From Leptospira bourretii (GTDB lineage Bacteria; Spirochaetota; Leptospiria; Leptospirales; Leptospiraceae): 64,000 nucleotides of DNA. Numbering within the stretch: position 1 is the first letter of the stretch; each line of letters begins with the position of its first letter. Of the stretch, positions 55,258 to 63,117 are shown piece by piece. The notes under the pieces were generated by a model that did not search any database, had not been told where the DNA came from, and saw only the letters and a list, made by a program, of their open reading frames with translations. The DNA is taken from contig NZ_RQFW01000019.1 of NCBI RefSeq assembly GCF_004770145.1, forward strand, positions 493,611-557,610, in the 5' to 3' direction. The position numbers and the translations under genes are program-made.

Positions 55258-56160
55258 ATGAAACAAAATATTAAGAAAATCCTATTTGCCGGTCTACTAG
55301 TCATCTATTCCAACTTAACTAGTTTAACTGCACAATCGTTACAGCCCATTCTAATTCGACCTTTCGGTGATTCTATCACTTATGGTGTTGGTTTTTCTGA
55401 TTGGGGTAATTGTTACGTTTCACAAATAAACCAACAACTTTGTATGCCTCCTGCATTGGCTGGAGGTGGATATAGAGGATGGTTGACTTTACTTGCTACT
55501 CAAGGTTTAGGATTATATTTTACTACTGAAGGTTACCAAAGCGGTGGATCCTATTATTTACAATGGATAACTAATACTCAAACTCATGATGGTTATCCAG
55601 GTTATCGAACTGACCAGCTAATTCAAATCTCAACCTTCGCTAGTTTTTCTAACTTTACATTATTACATGCAGGTACAAATGATATTCTACAGAATAAATC
55701 TTACGAAACTGCTGCTATTAACCTATTTATTATTATTAATAACATTCTAGCAGCAAATACAAATACTACTGTCGTTGTTGCTAAAATAATTCAAATTTCC
55801 TCCATTAATCAACTGTTTTCAAATCTAAATTCCCAAATACAATTATACAATAGTCTTATTGATAGTAAATATAACGCTCTACCACCAATTATAAAAGCTA
55901 GAGTCAGGGTAGTAAATATGTTTAATCTCTTAAATGATCAAAATGATTACTCACCTGATGGTATTCATCCAAATGCTTTCGGTTATTTTAAAATGGCATG
56001 TAATTGGATGCAGGGAATAACCAATTCAAACCCTTCTGGACCTTGTAATGGATTAAACTTCGAAAAATTAAAAATACAAATGAATTCTAAAGGTTTTGAT
56101 GACAATGATTATAAATCGCCAAAAGATAAAATAGAAAAACTAATAAAAGGAGAACTGTAG
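55258..56160 (+). CDS. Secreted SGNH/GDSL hydrolase
   Basis: 300 aa. Signal peptide (KKILFAGLLVIYSNLTSLTAQ). SGNH blocks: RPFGDSITYG (catalytic Ser in block I), GGYRGWL, LLHAGTNDIL (block III, N) and YSPDGIHPNAFGYFKMA (block V, D and H). Charged C-terminal tail. A lipase/esterase-like enzyme acting outside the cytoplasm; exact substrate unknown. Confidence 0.85.
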   Translation: MKQNIKKILFAGLLVIYSNLTSLTAQSLQPILIRPFGDSITYGVGFSDWGNCYVSQINQQLCMPPALAGGGYRGWLTLLATQGLGLYFTTEGYQSGGSYYLQWITNTQTHDGYPGYRTDQLIQISTFASFSNFTLLHAGTNDILQNKSYETAAINLFIIINNILAANTNTTVVVAKIIQISSINQLFSNLNSQIQLYNSLIDSKYNALPPIIKARVRVVNMFNLLNDQNDYSPDGIHPNAFGYFKMACNWMQGITNSNPSGPCNGLNFEKLKIQMNSKGFDDNDYKSPKDKIEKLIKGEL

Positions 56161-56184
56161 CTCCTAACTCTAACTCCGAACGTC

Positions 56185-56348
56185 GTATAACAACGGCGAA
56201 TCGCTGCACTTCGGCACTTGCGGCCTCGTTTGGGCTGCGCCACATTCCTCTCCGTCACGATTCTCGCTCCGCAAGAAGTCGCGCCGACGCTAACGCCTCC
56301 ACAGGAGGCTCAGCTACGAGGAACGTCGATTAGCCTAATTCGTTATAC
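56185..56348 (+). repeat. attC49 (arm type V, B-type apex)
   Basis: 164 bp. R'' GTATAAC, R' GTTATAC; arms ggcgaatcg / cgattagcct. Confidence 0.92.
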
Positions 56349-56413
56349 GACAGTCAGCAAATGTATGCCTCAGGACATGGGAAAAGCTGAAGAAAAATCG
56401 GGAAATTTCAGAC

Positions 56414-56451
56414 TTGACAAAGCCAAAATATATATACTAAAATGTATATAT
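56414..56451 (+). promoter_or_regulatory. vapBC promoter and palindromic operator
   Basis: -35 TTGACA (56414-56419), -10 TAAAAT (56438-56443, 18-bp spacing). Palindrome ATATATAC TAAAAT GTATATAT (56430-56451) covers the -10 and reaches the VapB ATG at 56450. The transcript would be nearly leaderless. Confidence 0.7.
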
Positions 56452-56680
56452 GAATCGTGCAAAATTATTTAAAAACGGTGATAGTCAAGCAGTTAGACTT
56501 CCAAAAGAATTTCGTTTTAAAGGAAAAGAAGTCTACATCAGAAAAGACGGAAATTGTGTCATTATTTCTCCGATCGACGATGCCGTTGATAGATTATGGA
56601 AATCTCTAAGTGATTTTTCTGATGATTTTAACATAGAAAGAAATCAACCGAAAACTTTTGATAAGAGAAATTCTATATGA
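56450..56680 (+). CDS. vapB: VapB antitoxin (AbrB/SpoVT fold)
   Basis: 76 aa. AbrB-type swapped-hairpin domain: [41 protein letters not shown], then an acidic, aromatic toxin-binding tail ([14 protein letters not shown]). ATGA overlap with vapC. Confidence 0.92.
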   Translation: MNRAKLFKNGDSQAVRLPKEFRFKGKEVYIRKDGNCVIISPIDDAVDRLWKSLSDFSDDFNIERNQPKTFDKRNSI

Positions 56681-57081
56681 ATCAGTATTTGTTAGATACA
56701 AATATTTGCATTTATATCATTAATCAAAAGCCTGAAATCGTTTATCAAAAATTCAAAAAAATAAGCCTAGATAACATTTTTATTTCTGCCATCACTGAGT
56801 TTGAACTTAGATATGGAGTTGAAAAAAGTCAAAAATCAGAACAAAATCAAAAAACTCTTAATGAATTTCTTGGATTTCTAAATATCATTCCTTTCGATTC
56901 TGAATCTGCTTCTAAAGCTGGTTCAATAAGAACAAAACTAGAAAAAAAGGGAGAAATTATAGGTCCCTACGACTTACTCATTGCTTCTCAAGCTATCGCA
57001 AATGATATTATACTAGTTACAAACAATGAAAAAGAATTTAAGAGAATTAAAGAACTTAAAATCGAAAACTGGATTAACTAG
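56677..57081 (+). CDS. vapC: VapC toxin (PIN-domain RNase)
   Basis: 134 aa. PIN residues in [12 protein letters not shown] (D7), [13 protein letters not shown] (E~42), [13 protein letters not shown] (D~98) and [12 protein letters not shown] (N/E cluster). Classic VapC length and order after VapB. Confidence 0.92.
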   Translation: MNQYLLDTNICIYIINQKPEIVYQKFKKISLDNIFISAITEFELRYGVEKSQKSEQNQKTLNEFLGFLNIIPFDSESASKAGSIRTKLEKKGEIIGPYDLLIASQAIANDIILVTNNEKEFKRIKELKIENWIN

Positions 57082-57094
57082 AATGCTGACCGTC

Positions 57095-57255
57095 GTATAA
57101 CAGCGACTAACCGCTTCGCTTCGGCACAAGGCCTCGCTCGGCCTCCGGCAAATTCCCCTTCTGGCATTCGCCTGCATACGCAAGCTACATGCCAGTCCCT
57201 AACGTCCCGCCGGGACTCAGGGTCGGGGAACTTCGGTAACATTAGTTCGTTATAC
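57095..57255 (+). repeat. attC50 (hybrid arms, IV x VIII)
   Basis: 161 bp. R'' GTATAAC, R' GTTATAC. Left gactaaccg / right cggtaacatt; inner arms (attcccc/ggggaac) pair. Confidence 0.88.
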
Positions 57256-57281
57256 GACATTTCCGAGAGATCTAAAAAAGA

Positions 57282-57299
57282 ACGGGCGTCCATGCCCGT
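57282..57299. repeat. Hairpin with GTCCAT loop
   Basis: Six-bp stem ACGGGC / GCCCGT around GTCCAT, upstream of the RelE/XRE promoter. Same loop as at 31717 and 32476, but a different stem. Confidence 0.6.
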
Positions 57300-57337
57300 A
57301 AGAACGAAAAAAGCGAGAAAAAGAGGTTACATAATTC

Positions 57338-57365
57338 TTGACAGATATTACTTACACGTTATATT
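57338..57365 (+). promoter_or_regulatory. Promoter of the RelE/XRE pair
   Basis: -35 TTGACA (57338-57343), -10 TATATT (57360-57365), 16-bp spacing, 7 bp before the GTG start, so a nearly leaderless transcript. Confidence 0.65.
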
Positions 57366-57372
57366 ACTCTAA

Positions 57373-57711
57373 GTGTATGAAATAAAAAGAACCGAAGAGA
57401 TAGTTCTCTGGTTAAAAGATCTGGATAATGATGCAAAAAAGGATATTTTAGTTTCTATCGAAATTCTTAAAGAGTTTGGGCCTAGACTTGGAAGACCACA
57501 TGTTGACACCATTACCGGCTCTAAAATTAAAAATTTAAAGGAACTTAGAGTTAATAGTAAAAATAGACCTTTTAGGATATTTTTCGTTTTTGATCCAAAG
57601 AGAAATGCCATTTTACTCATTGGTGGAAACAAAGCTACTTCTAAGAAATTTTATCCTAACATGATTAAAAAATCTGAAGAATTATACTCAGAATATTTGG
57701 GAGATTTGTAA
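57373..57711 (+). CDS. RelE/HigB-type (Gp49-like) toxin
   Basis: 112 aa, GTG start. Typical order: EIVLWLKDLDNDAKKDILVSIEILKEFGPRLGRPHVDTITGSKIKNLKELRV, then RPFRIFFVFDPKRNAILLIGGNK and a tail KKFYPNMIKKSEELYSEYL. The GRPHVDT...KELRV...FRIFFxFDP pattern is diagnostic for this toxin group. One base separates it from the antitoxin gene. Confidence 0.9.
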   Translation: MYEIKRTEEIVLWLKDLDNDAKKDILVSIEILKEFGPRLGRPHVDTITGSKIKNLKELRVNSKNRPFRIFFVFDPKRNAILLIGGNKATSKKFYPNMIKKSEELYSEYLGDL

Positions 57712-57712
57712 T

Positions 57713-58036
57713 ATGATTAAGAAAAAGAAAGAATTAAAAAGTTTTGATACTGATCTCACAAAATTTGTTTCACAAGATATTATTGATCAAGCAAAAGCTG
57801 AGGCTCAGAAACAAATTTTCAAATTAAAACTTGCCGAACTAAGACAAAAACAAGGAATTAAGCAAACTGATGTAGATGGTTTTTCGCAAGTCAGTGTTTC
57901 TAGAATTGAATCTAGATCTGATATTAAAATCTCCACACTAGTCGACTATGTTCATGCATGTGGATTTGATGTTGAAATTAAAGCTGTTCCCAAAAAAAAG
58001 AAAAACAAAGAAGAATTTGTTTTATTAAGAGCCTAA
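57713..58036 (+). CDS. XRE-family antitoxin
   Basis: 107 aa. HTH in LAELRQKQGIKQTDVDGFSQVSVSRIESRSDIKISTLVDYVHACGFDVEIKAV, the standard antitoxin of the Gp49-like toxins. Autorepressor expected. A degenerate GCC-ATCCGT-GGC hairpin (58042-58054) follows the stop. Confidence 0.9.
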   Translation: MIKKKKELKSFDTDLTKFVSQDIIDQAKAEAQKQIFKLKLAELRQKQGIKQTDVDGFSQVSVSRIESRSDIKISTLVDYVHACGFDVEIKAVPKKKKNKEEFVLLRA

Positions 58037-58041
58037 GAAAA

Positions 58042-58054
58042 CGCCATCCGTGGC
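58042..58054. repeat. Degenerate hairpin with ATCCGT loop
   Basis: CGCC ATCCGT GGC after the XRE antitoxin stop. Same sequence theme as 32471-32486 but with a stem of only three bp. Confidence 0.4.
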
Positions 58055-58083
58055 TTAACTAAATAATTACATTCGGAAACGTC

Positions 58084-58245
58084 GTATAACAGCGTCTTCC
58101 CGCTACGTTTCGGCACAAGGCCTCACTCGGCCTCCGGCAAATTCCCTTCCGGCACGCTTCTTGCCCAGCAAGAAGGCGCGCCGACGCTAACGCCTACTCC
58201 GTAGGCTCAGCTACGAGGAACGTCGTCTCCACTAGTTCGTTATAC
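58084..58245 (+). repeat. attC51 (hybrid arms, II x I, B-type apex)
   Basis: 162 bp. R'' GTATAAC, R' GTTATAC. Left gtcttcccg / right cgtctccact. Confidence 0.88.
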
Positions 58246-58287
58246 GCAAGACCGTTAAGCTTTAGTTTTAAGGAAAAATTTAAGTAG

Positions 58288-58316
58288 TTGACAACGTAAA
58301 CCAATTAAACTATTAC
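58288..58316 (+). promoter_or_regulatory. mqsRA promoter
   Basis: -35 TTGACA (58288-58293), -10 TATTAC (58311-58316), 17-bp spacing, 8 bp before the GTG start of the toxin. Confidence 0.65.
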
Positions 58317-58324
58317 TCTAAATA

Positions 58325-58636
58325 GTGGAAAAACGAATTTGCCATTATCCTCTAAAAAAGATCAAAGAACTGATAATGGAAGGAAAATACTCGGTAACGA
58401 GAAAAGCTCAAAAAACTGCTCTCGAACATTTTGGGTATGGAGAAGAGGATATTATCAATGATGTTCTAAATTTGCAAAATGCTGACTTTTTCAAATCTAT
58501 GACCTCTCATAATAATCACCTACTCTGGCATGATGTTTATAAAAAAGTAAGTAACAATTTCAAAATATATATTAAAATTCAAATTTCTAACAGCAATACA
58601 TTAGTTATTTCTTTTAAAGGAGACGAAAGCATATGA
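58325..58636 (+). CDS. mqsR: MqsR-type mRNA interferase toxin
   Basis: 103 aa, GTG start. MqsR pattern: YPLKKIKELIMEGKYSVTRKAQKTALEHFGYGEEDIINDVLNL, then DFFKSMTSHNNHLLWHDVYKKV and YIKIQISNSNTLVISFKGDE. ATGA overlap with mqsA. Cleaves mRNA in characterised homologues. Confidence 0.9.
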   Translation: MEKRICHYPLKKIKELIMEGKYSVTRKAQKTALEHFGYGEEDIINDVLNLQNADFFKSMTSHNNHLLWHDVYKKVSNNFKIYIKIQISNSNTLVISFKGDESI

Positions 58637-59022
58637 AAGATAAAAAATGGATCGATTGTCCTTCCTGTGGCGAAGTAAATTCTATGGTCTTCAAATCTGA
58701 CGTTTCTGAAAACTATTTTGTTAAAGATTATGGAACTATTAAAATTAATAACTTAGAAGGTTATTTTTGCAAAGGTTGTAAAGATGGAATTTTCACAAGG
58801 AAATCTCAAAATCATATCAATTCCGCAATTGCTGAGTTTAAAGCAAAAAAAGATGCTGAAGTCACTGTTGCTGCTGATCTTATAAGTGTTGATGAGATGG
58901 CGAAGAAATTAAAACTAACTCGCCAATCTATTCACAAAATGATGAATATTGGTAAAATCAGATATGTCTTTGTTGGAGATATCAGATTACCATTAAAAAA
59001 TCAAAAACTCTCTCACAAGTAA
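58633..59022 (+). CDS. mqsA: MqsA-type antitoxin
   Basis: 129 aa. N-terminal zinc domain CPSCGEVN...FCKGCKDG, then a C-terminal HTH (ISVDEMAKKLKLTRQSIHKMMNIGKIRYVFVGD), which looks more like an excisionase/MerR-type helix-turn-helix than the usual XRE domain of MqsA. Variation in the DNA-binding half is worth noting. Confidence 0.82.
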   Translation: MKDKKWIDCPSCGEVNSMVFKSDVSENYFVKDYGTIKINNLEGYFCKGCKDGIFTRKSQNHINSAIAEFKAKKDAEVTVAADLISVDEMAKKLKLTRQSIHKMMNIGKIRYVFVGDIRLPLKNQKLSHK

Positions 59023-59031
59023 CGGTCCAGC

Positions 59032-59197
59032 GTATAACAGCGACTAACCGCTTCACTTCGGGACTTACGCCCTCGTTCGGTCTGCGACACATAGGCTTTT
59101 GGCACTCCTCTTGCCTACGCAAGCGTCGTGCCAATCCCTAACGTCCCCTCCAGGGACTCAGGGCTCAGCCTACGTCGATTAGCCTAGTTCGTTATGC
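59032..59197 (+). repeat. attC52 (hybrid arms, IV x V)
   Basis: 166 bp. R'' GTATAAC, R' GTTATGC. Left gactaaccg / right cgattagcct; inner arms (ataggct/agcctac) pair. Confidence 0.88.
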
Positions 59198-59271
59198 GTA
59201 ATGCCTTAAATTTAAATCTCAGGAGATGCAAAAAAGAATAAAATATACTTGGAAAACTTCAAAAAAAAAGC

Positions 59272-59300
59272 TTGAAATAAGGTTATACCAAAGTTATACT
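59272..59300 (+). promoter_or_regulatory. mazEF-like promoter with direct repeats
   Basis: -35 TTGAAA (59272-59277), -10 TATACT (59295-59300), 17-bp spacing, 6 bp before the ATG. Direct repeats GTTATAC at 59282-59288 and 59293-59299 are probable antitoxin sites. Confidence 0.65.
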
Positions 59301-59306
59301 AATTCC

Positions 59307-59555
59307 ATGAAAACTGCAATATCTATTCCAGACGATTTATTCGTTTCTGCTGAAAATACTGCTAAAAAATTAGGGATTCCAAGAAGTCAGTTATTTGCAA
59401 AGGCACTGGAAGAATTTATACAAAATCATTCAAAGGAAAAAATTACGGAAAAACTAAACGAAGTTTACGCTAAGAATTTATATGATTCCGATAAACAAAT
59501 TTCGAATATTTCAGTCTCCACTCTGAGAAAAAGTCTTAAAAATGACGCGTGGTGA
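59307..59555 (+). CDS. mazE: RHH antitoxin of a MazEF-like pair
   Basis: 82 aa from ATG 59307, just downstream of the promoter (an in-frame ATG at 59226 would precede it). KTAISIPDDLFVSAENTAKKLGIPRSQLFAKALEEFIQNH is a ribbon-helix-helix DNA-binding domain; the tail binds MazF. Overlaps the toxin gene by 14 bp. Confidence 0.85.
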   Translation: MKTAISIPDDLFVSAENTAKKLGIPRSQLFAKALEEFIQNHSKEKITEKLNEVYAKNLYDSDKQISNISVSTLRKSLKNDAW

Positions 59556-59883
59556 AATATGGTGGGTCGATTTAGGAATCCCTTTTGGAAGCGAACCAGG
59601 TTATAAACGACCTGTTCTAATAATTCAGGACAATTCTTTTAACGAAAGTAATATCAATACAATCATTGTTGTCCCGCTCACCACTAATTTAAATATAGCT
59701 ACCGCTCCAGGAAATGTTTTATTAAGTAGGAAAGATACAAATCTTTCAAAAGATTCAGTCGTTAATGTTTCTCAAATTGTAACTCTCGATAGAGAAAGAT
59801 TCATAAACAAAGCATCTGAATTAAAAATCAAAAATATAAAAAAGGTAGAAGAAGGGATTAAACTTGTTCTTTCTTTGGAATAA
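59542..59883 (+). CDS. mazF: MazF/PemK-type mRNA interferase toxin
   Basis: 113 aa. MazF signatures: RGEIWWVDLGIPFGSEPGYKRPVLIIQDNSFN (R-P-V-L-I-I-Q), then TIIVVPLTTN and NVSQIVTLDRERF. Sequence-specific endoribonuclease. Confidence 0.93.
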   Translation: MTRGEIWWVDLGIPFGSEPGYKRPVLIIQDNSFNESNINTIIVVPLTTNLNIATAPGNVLLSRKDTNLSKDSVVNVSQIVTLDRERFINKASELKIKNIKKVEEGIKLVLSLE

Positions 59884-59893
59884 TCGGTACTAC

Positions 59894-60057
59894 GCATAAC
59901 AGCGACTAACCGCTTCACTTCGGGACTTGCGCCCTCGTTCGGTCTACGACACATAGGCTTTTGGCACTCCTCTTGCTTACGCAAGCGTCGCGCCAATCCC
60001 TAACGTCCCGGTCGGGACTCAGGGCCAGCCTACGTCGGTTAGTCTAGTTCGTTATGC
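59894..60057 (+). repeat. attC53 (arm type IV)
   Basis: 164 bp. R'' GCATAAC, R' GTTATGC; arms gactaaccg / cggttagtct. Confidence 0.92.
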
Positions 60058-60077
60058 GAAATAATTTAAGAAATTTA

Positions 60078-60803
60078 ATGAAAATAATAAACAAAAAACC
60101 GAAAGAAATTTTTAGAAGAATAACCGTTACCCTTTTATTCTTCATATCCATAAATTTAAATGCACAATCTAGTTCGCCAACTGAAGCGAATAAACCGAGA
60201 AAAAAAATACATATATACATTGCTCTTACTGCTTTTTCAAAAAGTTCAATTAATCTACTCTATGCTATCTCTAACAATTTCTATTACGGCTTATCATATC
60301 GAACTGGTGATGAACCAATTCAAAAAGGGGTAATCTCACCTGGCATTTATGAAGATTCAGTCGATATTAAGGAATTTAAAAGAACTAGGATGAATGAATC
60401 TTGGGGATTGCGAACTCAATACTTCTTTTTTGGAAGCTTCTACGGTAGCTTAAATTTTGGTTTAAATAAAGCCTATAAAGAAGAGCAAAAAAACCAATTT
60501 TTTATTCAAAGTAACAATATTGATTTCAAACCATATCAAAAAACCACTATTTATTCCGATAGATATTCTGCTTCTTTAGGAATTGGATACAGAAAAGAAA
60601 TTTTTGAATTTTTAATTATTGGTTCCGAATTTGAATATGGACACTTATCAACGAGAAGGATAAATGAGCATTACTCTTTCAATCCGCAATATTTCAATGG
60701 ACTACCAGATAATTATGTTACAGAACAAGTTTTTCTAAGAGAAAAAAATCAAAACTCTCGAGATTACTTAAGTGTTTCTGTATACGCGGGAATTGCTTTA
60801 TAA
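60078..60803 (+). CDS. Putative outer-membrane beta-barrel protein, paralogue of 38332-39060
   Basis: 241 aa from ATG 60078. Signal peptide (IFRRITVTLLFFISINLNAQ). Strands align in order with cassette 33: NNFYYGLSYRTG, RTQYFFFGSFYGSLNFGLNKAY, SASLGIGYRKEIFEFLIIGSEFEYGHL, and the shared last residues GIAL. Cassette ends are also alike, so the two cassettes share ancestry as whole units. Function unknown. Confidence 0.65.
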   Translation: MKIINKKPKEIFRRITVTLLFFISINLNAQSSSPTEANKPRKKIHIYIALTAFSKSSINLLYAISNNFYYGLSYRTGDEPIQKGVISPGIYEDSVDIKEFKRTRMNESWGLRTQYFFFGSFYGSLNFGLNKAYKEEQKNQFFIQSNNIDFKPYQKTTIYSDRYSASLGIGYRKEIFEFLIIGSEFEYGHLSTRRINEHYSFNPQYFNGLPDNYVTEQVFLREKNQNSRDYLSVSVYAGIAL

Positions 60804-60817
60804 CATTAAATTACTTC

Positions 60818-60980
60818 GCATAACAGCGTCTACTCACTGCGCTTCGGCACTTACGGCCTCGCTTGGCCTGCGGCACATTTCCCTTCTGGCATTCGCTCGC
60901 ATACGCAAGCTACATGCCAGTCCCTAACGTCCCGTCGGGACTCAGGGTCGGGGAACTTCGGTAACACTAGTTCGTTATGC
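60818..60980 (+). repeat. attC54 (hybrid arms, VI-like x VIII)
   Basis: 163 bp. R'' GCATAAC, R' GTTATGC. Left gtctactcac / right cggtaacact. Confidence 0.88.
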
Positions 60981-61000
60981 GTAATTTTTGAAAAATAATT

Positions 61001-61693
61001 ATGAATAAAATCAAAAAAGAAAACAATGAAAATTCTAAAGCAAAGCAATTAAACCAAATAAAAGCAACTTTGCTTAAAAATGGAAACCCTCGATTCCAAA
61101 TGTTTGTAATTTTAAGTGCTAGTTTTATCTGTGCTACGATTACTTCTATTGTACTTCTTAACTTGGGCCTTTCATTAATGTATATTAGATATCCACTTGC
61201 CATATTCACTGGATATCTTTCATTTTTTCTTTTTCTTCGTATTTGGGTAATTTTTGCATTCAAAGGAATGAATCTACATCCGGATGAATCTTATAATCTT
61301 CTTAGAATTGATTCTAATAGAAATCTTAGTAGTAGCAATATTAATAGCACTTCGAAAATTTATGATTTTCTCTTTGATTATGAACAAATATTTTTGGTTA
61401 TATTTATCCTAATCATAACTTTCTCAATCTTCATTATATTCGCTTATGTTATATTTATCTCCCCAATTTTTCTATCTGAAATTATATTTGAATCGTTTGC
61501 TTTGACTTTTATTTACAAAAAAATAAAGAATTATCAAAGTATCGGATGGTATGGTGTCGTTATAAAAAATACAATTATACCTTTTTTATTTTTACTCGCT
61601 ATAATCACTTTCATAGTTTTTGCAATCCAATCAGCTTTTCCAGAAATTAAAAGTATGGGTCATTTAATTGATTCAATTATTGAAAATAATTAG
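61001..61693 (+). CDS. Hypothetical four-helix membrane protein
   Basis: 230 aa. Basic N-terminus, then hydrophobic segments at ~33-52, ~60-85, ~130-158 and ~195-215 (FVILSASFICATITSIVLL; LAIFTGYLSFFLFLRIWVIFAF; IFLVIFILIITFSIFIIFAYV; IIPFLFLLAIITFIVFAI). Family unknown. The stop is 17 bp before attC55. Confidence 0.55.
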   Translation: MNKIKKENNENSKAKQLNQIKATLLKNGNPRFQMFVILSASFICATITSIVLLNLGLSLMYIRYPLAIFTGYLSFFLFLRIWVIFAFKGMNLHPDESYNLLRIDSNRNLSSSNINSTSKIYDFLFDYEQIFLVIFILIITFSIFIIFAYVIFISPIFLSEIIFESFALTFIYKKIKNYQSIGWYGVVIKNTIIPFLFLLAIITFIVFAIQSAFPEIKSMGHLIDSIIENN

Positions 61694-61710
61694 CAAAAAT
61701 CAAAAACTAC

Positions 61711-61876
61711 GCATAACAGCGACTTACCGCTTCGCTTCGGCACTTACGGCCTCGCTTGGGCTGCGCCACATTTCCCTTCTGGCATTCGCCTTGCTTACGC
61801 AAGTGTCGTTCCAGTCCCTAACATCCCGTTCCGGGACTCAGGGTCAGGGAACGTCGTCTCCCCTAATTCGTTATAC
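61711..61876 (+). repeat. attC55 (hybrid arms, VII x I)
   Basis: 166 bp. R'' GCATAAC, R' GTTATAC. Left gacttaccg / right cgtctcccct. The apex has CTAACATCCC. Confidence 0.88.
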
Positions 61877-61942
61877 GCAAGCCAGAAAAATTAGCTCTTA
61901 GAATAGAAAATTCGAAATACCGTTCAAAAATACAGTCAAATA

Positions 61943-61977
61943 TATGTATTGACATACATACGATTAATGTGTAGAAT
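61943..61977 (+). promoter_or_regulatory. brnTA promoter with operator over the -35
   Basis: -35 TTGACA (61949-61954), -10 TAGAAT (61972-61977), 17-bp spacing, 6 bp before the GTG start. Inverted repeat TATGTA ... TACATA flanks the -35 exactly (61943-61960). Confidence 0.72.
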
Positions 61978-61983
61978 TTAAAT

Positions 61984-62265
61984 GTGGAGTTTGAATGGGA
62001 TTCTAAGAAAAATCTAGAAAATTTAGAAAAACACGGGGTTGACTTTTATACCGCACAACTTGCTTTTCTGGATAAAAATAGAATCATTTCAAAAGACATT
62101 TTGCATTCTACTGAATCTGAAGAACGTTTCTTTTGTTTCGGTTTAATTCCAGATGGAATTATTACTGTACGATTTACATTAAGAGGAAAAAATATCAGGA
62201 TCTTTGGTGCTGGCTTCTGGAGAGAGGGAAAAAAACTTTATGAAAAAGAAAACAATTTACACTAA
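61984..62265 (+). CDS. brnT: BrnT-type toxin
   Basis: 93 aa, GTG start. BrnT hallmark FEWDSKKNLENLEKHGVDFYTAQLAFLD, later SEERFFCFGLIPDGIITVRFTLRGKNIRIFGAGFWREGKKLYE (the R-I-I-x-A-R position is degenerate: RIFGAGF). RelE-fold RNase; toxin-first order with BrnA overlapping by 26 bp. Confidence 0.88.
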   Translation: MEFEWDSKKNLENLEKHGVDFYTAQLAFLDKNRIISKDILHSTESEERFFCFGLIPDGIITVRFTLRGKNIRIFGAGFWREGKKLYEKENNLH

Positions 62266-62494
62266 TACCCCAAATAACATCTCAAAAGCTATCAATTCTT
62301 CTCTGGTTATTGATGATTTTTTACCTCCTCCGGATAAGTTGATTATTAAAGAAGATAACTCAAAAGTTACAATATTACTAAGCAAGAAAAGCATTAGTTT
62401 TTTCAAAGATCAATCTAAGAAATCAGGTGTTCCGTATCAATCTATGATTAAAAAGGTTTTAGATTTATACGCGGATAAATTTGCTCACAAGTAA
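62240..62494 (+). CDS. brnA: BrnA-type antitoxin
   Basis: 84 aa from ATG 62240 inside brnT. The C-terminal RHH-like DNA-binding part is KVTILLSKKSISFFKDQSKKSGVPYQSMIKKVLDLYADK, matching BrnA antitoxins (VPYQxxI). DNA-binding autorepressor. Confidence 0.85.
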   Translation: MKKKTIYTNTPNNISKAINSSLVIDDFLPPPDKLIIKEDNSKVTILLSKKSISFFKDQSKKSGVPYQSMIKKVLDLYADKFAHK

Positions 62495-62588
62495 GATTGA
62501 ATATAGATTAAGAACAACTAAATTCTTAATTATAAAAATACAAGAATTTGCATTTTAAAAAACAGGCCATCTGACCTTTCTGGCCAGC

Positions 62589-62752
62589 GCATAACAGCGA
62601 CTTACCGCTTCACTTCGGGACTGGCGCCCTCGTTTGGGCTACGCCACATTCCTCTCCGTCACGCTTCTTGCTCCGCAAGAAGTCGCGCCGACGCCAACGC
62701 CTCCTTCAGAGGCTCGGCTACAGGGAACTTCGGGAAGACTAGTTCGTTATAC
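62589..62752 (+). repeat. attC56 (hybrid arms, VII x II, B-type apex)
   Basis: 164 bp. R'' GCATAAC, R' GTTATAC. Left gacttaccg / right cgggaagact. Confidence 0.88.
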
Positions 62753-62779
62753 GAAATTTTGAAAAAAATTACATTATAA

Positions 62780-62819
62780 GATAATACCGGTTGACAATAT
62801 TATCGGAAGACAGTAATAT
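62780..62819 (+). promoter_or_regulatory. higBA promoter and operator
   Basis: -35 TTGACA (62791-62796), -10 TAATAT (62814-62819), 17-bp spacing. Inverted repeat GATAATA (62780-62786) / TATTATC (62798-62804) brackets the -35. ATG six bases after the -10, so the mRNA is leaderless or nearly so. Confidence 0.72.
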
Positions 62820-62824
62820 CTTTT

Positions 62825-63106
62825 ATGATTGTTTCTTTCCGCGATAAAGAGACTGAAAAAATCTGGAAAAGAGAATTTTCCAAAAAAATTCCGACTCAAA
62901 TTCAGTCTGTTGCATACAGAAAATTGGTTATGATCGCTAAATCTACTGCTTTGGACGATTTAAAAATACCTCCAGCAAATAAACTTGAAAAACTTTCAGG
63001 TGATAGAGCTGGCCAACATTCCATTCGAATCAATGACCAGTGGAGAGTTTGTTTCAATTGGAAATCAGAAAATGCTTTCAATGTTGAAATCGTAGACTAT
63101 CATTAG
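62825..63106 (+). CDS. higB: HigB-type toxin (plasmid maintenance killer family)
   Basis: 93 aa. IVSFRDKETEKIWKREFSKKIPTQIQSVAYRKLVMIAKSTALDDLKIPPANKLEKLSGDRAGQHSIRINDQWRVCFNW is the full HigB signature (R-x-x-x-x-H-S-I-R-I-N-D-Q-W-R). Ribosome-dependent mRNA interferase. Confidence 0.94.
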   Translation: MIVSFRDKETEKIWKREFSKKIPTQIQSVAYRKLVMIAKSTALDDLKIPPANKLEKLSGDRAGQHSIRINDQWRVCFNWKSENAFNVEIVDYH

Positions 63107-63117
63107 GAGATTTATTT

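Noticed and set aside
59282..59299. GTTATAC direct repeats before mazE as a secondary recombination site
   Set aside because: Identical to a core 7-mer, but there are no arms or hairpin, and they lie inside a good promoter; operator repeats are simpler.
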